Shown here piece by piece: positions 5,621-7,325 of a stretch of DNA of 7,325 bases. Positions within the stretch are counted from its first letter, which is position 1, and each line of letters begins with the position of its first letter. The notes beneath the pieces were generated by a model. That model did no database searches and was not told where the DNA came from. It saw only the letters and a list, made by a program, of their open reading frames with translations. Made by a program: the position numbers and the translations under genes. Source of the stretch: Planctomycetota bacterium (GTDB lineage: Bacteria; Planctomycetota; Phycisphaerae; WQYP01); NCBI GenBank assembly GCA_021852225.1, contig JAJZOA010000248.1, positions 1-7,325 on the forward strand, in the 5' to 3' direction.

Positions 5621-7325
5621 GTAAGACAATAGAAAGCCAGAATGCTTCAGCGTTGCAGCAGGGTGCCGCCGGTCCGATGGAAAGTCATCCGTTTCTGGAG
5701 GTATTAAAGCATCGCGTCATGGTGTTTGACGGTGGCTTGGGCACGCAGATATTTGCGGCTAATCTGACGCTGGCGGATTTTAATAATCTTGAAAACTGCC
5801 CGGAAGTGCTGGTGCTTTCGCGCCCGGATGTCATTGAGAACATCCATGAATCGTATTATGCCGCCGGGTCCGATACCGTGGAAACCGATACGTTTGGTGC
5901 CAGTAAAATCGTTCTGGCGGAATTCGGCTTACAGGATCGGTGCCGGGAAATAAACAAGAAGGCGGCAACGCTGGCGCGCCACGCCGCGAATAAATTTTCC
6001 ACGCCGGATCGTCCGCGCTTTGTCGCCGGTTCAATTGGCCCGGGCACCAAAGCCATCACGCTGGGCAATACCACTTTTGATATCATGCACGATTCTTATC
6101 TTGAGCAGATTCGCGGCCTATTAGACGGTGGCGTCGATGCGATTCTCATTGAAACGTGCTTTGACCTGCTGCAGGCGAAGGTCGCGGTGATTGCCGCGGT
6201 GGACGCCATGACGGAACTGGGCATTCGTGTTCCGATCATGGTGCAGGTGACCATGGAAACCGTCGGCACAATGTTGCTGGGCACGGAAATCAATGCGGTG
6301 ATTACCACTCTGGAAGCGCTGCCGGTGGATGTTATCGGCATGAACTGCGCCACCGGCCCGGAACTGATGCGCGCCCATGTAGAAACGCTGAGCCAGCATT
6401 GCACCCGCTATCTATCCGTGCAGCCCAATGCGGGCCTGCCCGTGTTGCATGAAGGCCGCACGCATTTTCCGCTGGGTGCCGCGGAACTCGCGAAGGCCCA
6501 TGTCGAGTTTGTGCAGCAGTTCGGCGTTAATATTGTCGGTGGATGCTGCGGCACCACACCCGAACATATCCGCGCGGTTGCCGCCGCGGTAGGGACATTA
6601 AAACCCGCGGCCCGCAGTGCCTTTGGCCGGAAAATTGATGCCGCCCATGCCACCGTTTCATCGTTGTATAATGCGGTGGACGCCCGACAGGATAATTCCA
6701 TTCTCATTGTCGGCGAGCGCACCAATACCAACGGCTCCAAGAAATTCCGTGATTGTCTGCTGGCGGGCGATTGGGATACACTGGTGGCCATTGGGCGGGA
6801 GCAGGTTAAAGAAGGCTCGCATGTCGTGGATGTCTGCGTAGATTATGTAGGCCGCAACGGCGTGCCGGACATGACGGATATTGTCCGCCGGTTCGCCAAA
6901 GAAGTCACCGCCCCGCTGATGATAGATTCCACGCAGTTGGATGTCATTGAAGCCGGATTACAAGCCGCACCGGGCAAGTGCATTGTCAACTCCATTAATC
7001 TGGAAGATGGTGAGGACAAACTTGCGCGCATGGCGGCGTTGCTCAAACGCTACGGTGCCGCAGTGGTCGCCGGCACGATAGATGAAGATAAAACGGAAGC
7101 GATGGCCAAAACAGCGGATCGCAAAATTGACATTGCCCAACGGCTTTACGATCTGCTGGTAAATAAGTACGGTATTCCGGAAACGGATATTTATTTTGAC
7201 CCGCTGATATTTCCCATTGTCACAGGGCAGGAAGAAGTCCGGCGACTGGCCCTGGAAACCATTGACGGCATTCGGCGGATCAGTGAGCAGTTACCCAATT
7301 GCCACACCACGCTGGGACTTTCCAA
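5617..7325 (+). CDS. metH: Cobalamin-dependent methionine synthase (5-methyltetrahydrofolate-homocysteine methyltransferase), N-terminal part
   Basis: The enzyme transfers the methyl group of 5-methyltetrahydrofolate via cobalamin to homocysteine, giving methionine. The frame is open to the window edge (569 codons visible of about 1,200 in complete proteins). The homocysteine-binding barrel spans about 28-335: VMVFDGGLGTQIF near the start, ETDTFGA, GSIGPGTKAITLG, the first zinc cysteine C244 in GMNCATGP, QPNAGLP, and the paired zinc cysteines C310 and C311 in NIVGGCCGTTPEHI. A linker leads into the pterin-binding barrel, beginning ILIVGERTNTNGSKKF (362-377), with MIDSTQ and CIVNSINLEDGED. The cobalamin-binding and reactivation domains would lie beyond the edge. 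'CATGP' rather than E. coli's 'CALGP' resembles cyanobacterial and actinobacterial homologues. ATG 5617 is the first start after an in-frame TAA (5608-5610). No promoter is seen directly upstream, so it is probably co-transcribed with manA and the pseudouridine synthase gene. Truncation is by the window only. Confidence 0.96.
   Translation, partial: MSKTIESQNASALQQGAAGPMESHPFLEVLKHRVMVFDGGLGTQIFAANLTLADFNNLENCPEVLVLSRPDVIENIHESYYAAGSDTVETDTFGASKIVLAEFGLQDRCREINKKAATLARHAANKFSTPDRPRFVAGSIGPGTKAITLGNTTFDIMHDSYLEQIRGLLDGGVDAILIETCFDLLQAKVAVIAAVDAMTELGIRVPIMVQVTMETVGTMLLGTEINAVITTLEALPVDVIGMNCATGPELMRAHVETLSQHCTRYLSVQPNAGLPVLHEGRTHFPLGAAELAKAHVEFVQQFGVNIVGGCCGTTPEHIRAVAAAVGTLKPAARSAFGRKIDAAHATVSSLYNAVDARQDNSILIVGERTNTNGSKKFRDCLLAGDWDTLVAIGREQVKEGSHVVDVCVDYVGRNGVPDMTDIVRRFAKEVTAPLMIDSTQLDVIEAGLQAAPGKCIVNSINLEDGEDKLARMAALLKRYGAAVVAGTIDEDKTEAMAKTADRKIDIAQRLYDLLVNKYGIPETDIYFDPLIFPIVTGQEEVRRLALETIDGIRRISEQLPNCHTTLGLS

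Overview
The window carries bacterial chromosomal DNA of moderately high G+C (mid-50s % by eye), with compact spacing, ATG/GTG starts and recognisable Shine-Dalgarno (SD) sites. Five well-conserved genes dominate. A fused ArsR-type regulator/SAM-methyltransferase next to a short-form S-adenosylhomocysteinase, and a cobalamin-dependent methionine synthase of the 'GMNCATGP' type, would fit a Planctomycetota/PVC-like or deltaproteobacterial-like genome. This placement is an inference from gene type and order; no rRNA or marker phylogeny is available.

Layout. (a) 1-788 looks like an accessory patch on the + strand: a possible 3' end of a gene (2-91), a 26-codon hydrophobic peptide ORF with a strong SD (82-162), and an unrecognised 113-aa protein (183-524). 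About 260 bp without a convincing gene follow, holding two hairpins. One of these (715-743) is the likely intrinsic terminator of ahcY, which reads towards it. (b) 789-3114, minus strand: an ArsR/methyltransferase fusion gene followed after 28 bp by ahcY. The arsR stop codon lies inside a terminator-like hairpin whose U-tract abuts the ahcY SD, and a competing hairpin overlaps it, so the junction looks like an attenuator. (c) 3115-3406: a divergent promoter region with nested inverted repeats and a TATAAT box for the + strand genes. (d) 3407-7325, plus strand: class I mannose-6-phosphate isomerase (manA), an RsuA/RluB-family rRNA pseudouridine synthase, and metH, which runs off the window end. 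Two short ORFs lie in the gaps. The one at 5525-5620 is tied to both neighbours by ATGA stop/start overlaps and encodes a 31-aa peptide with four clustered cysteines.

How the genes work together. ahcY removes S-adenosylhomocysteine (SAH), releasing homocysteine; metH remethylates homocysteine to methionine, the precursor of SAM. The fused regulator carries a SAM/SAH-type binding fold and sits directly upstream of ahcY, so a SAM/SAH-responsive regulator of the methyl cycle is the simplest reading (inference). manA and the pseudouridine synthase are housekeeping genes that appear to share a transcript with metH. No tRNA, rRNA, CRISPR array or intact mobile element was seen.
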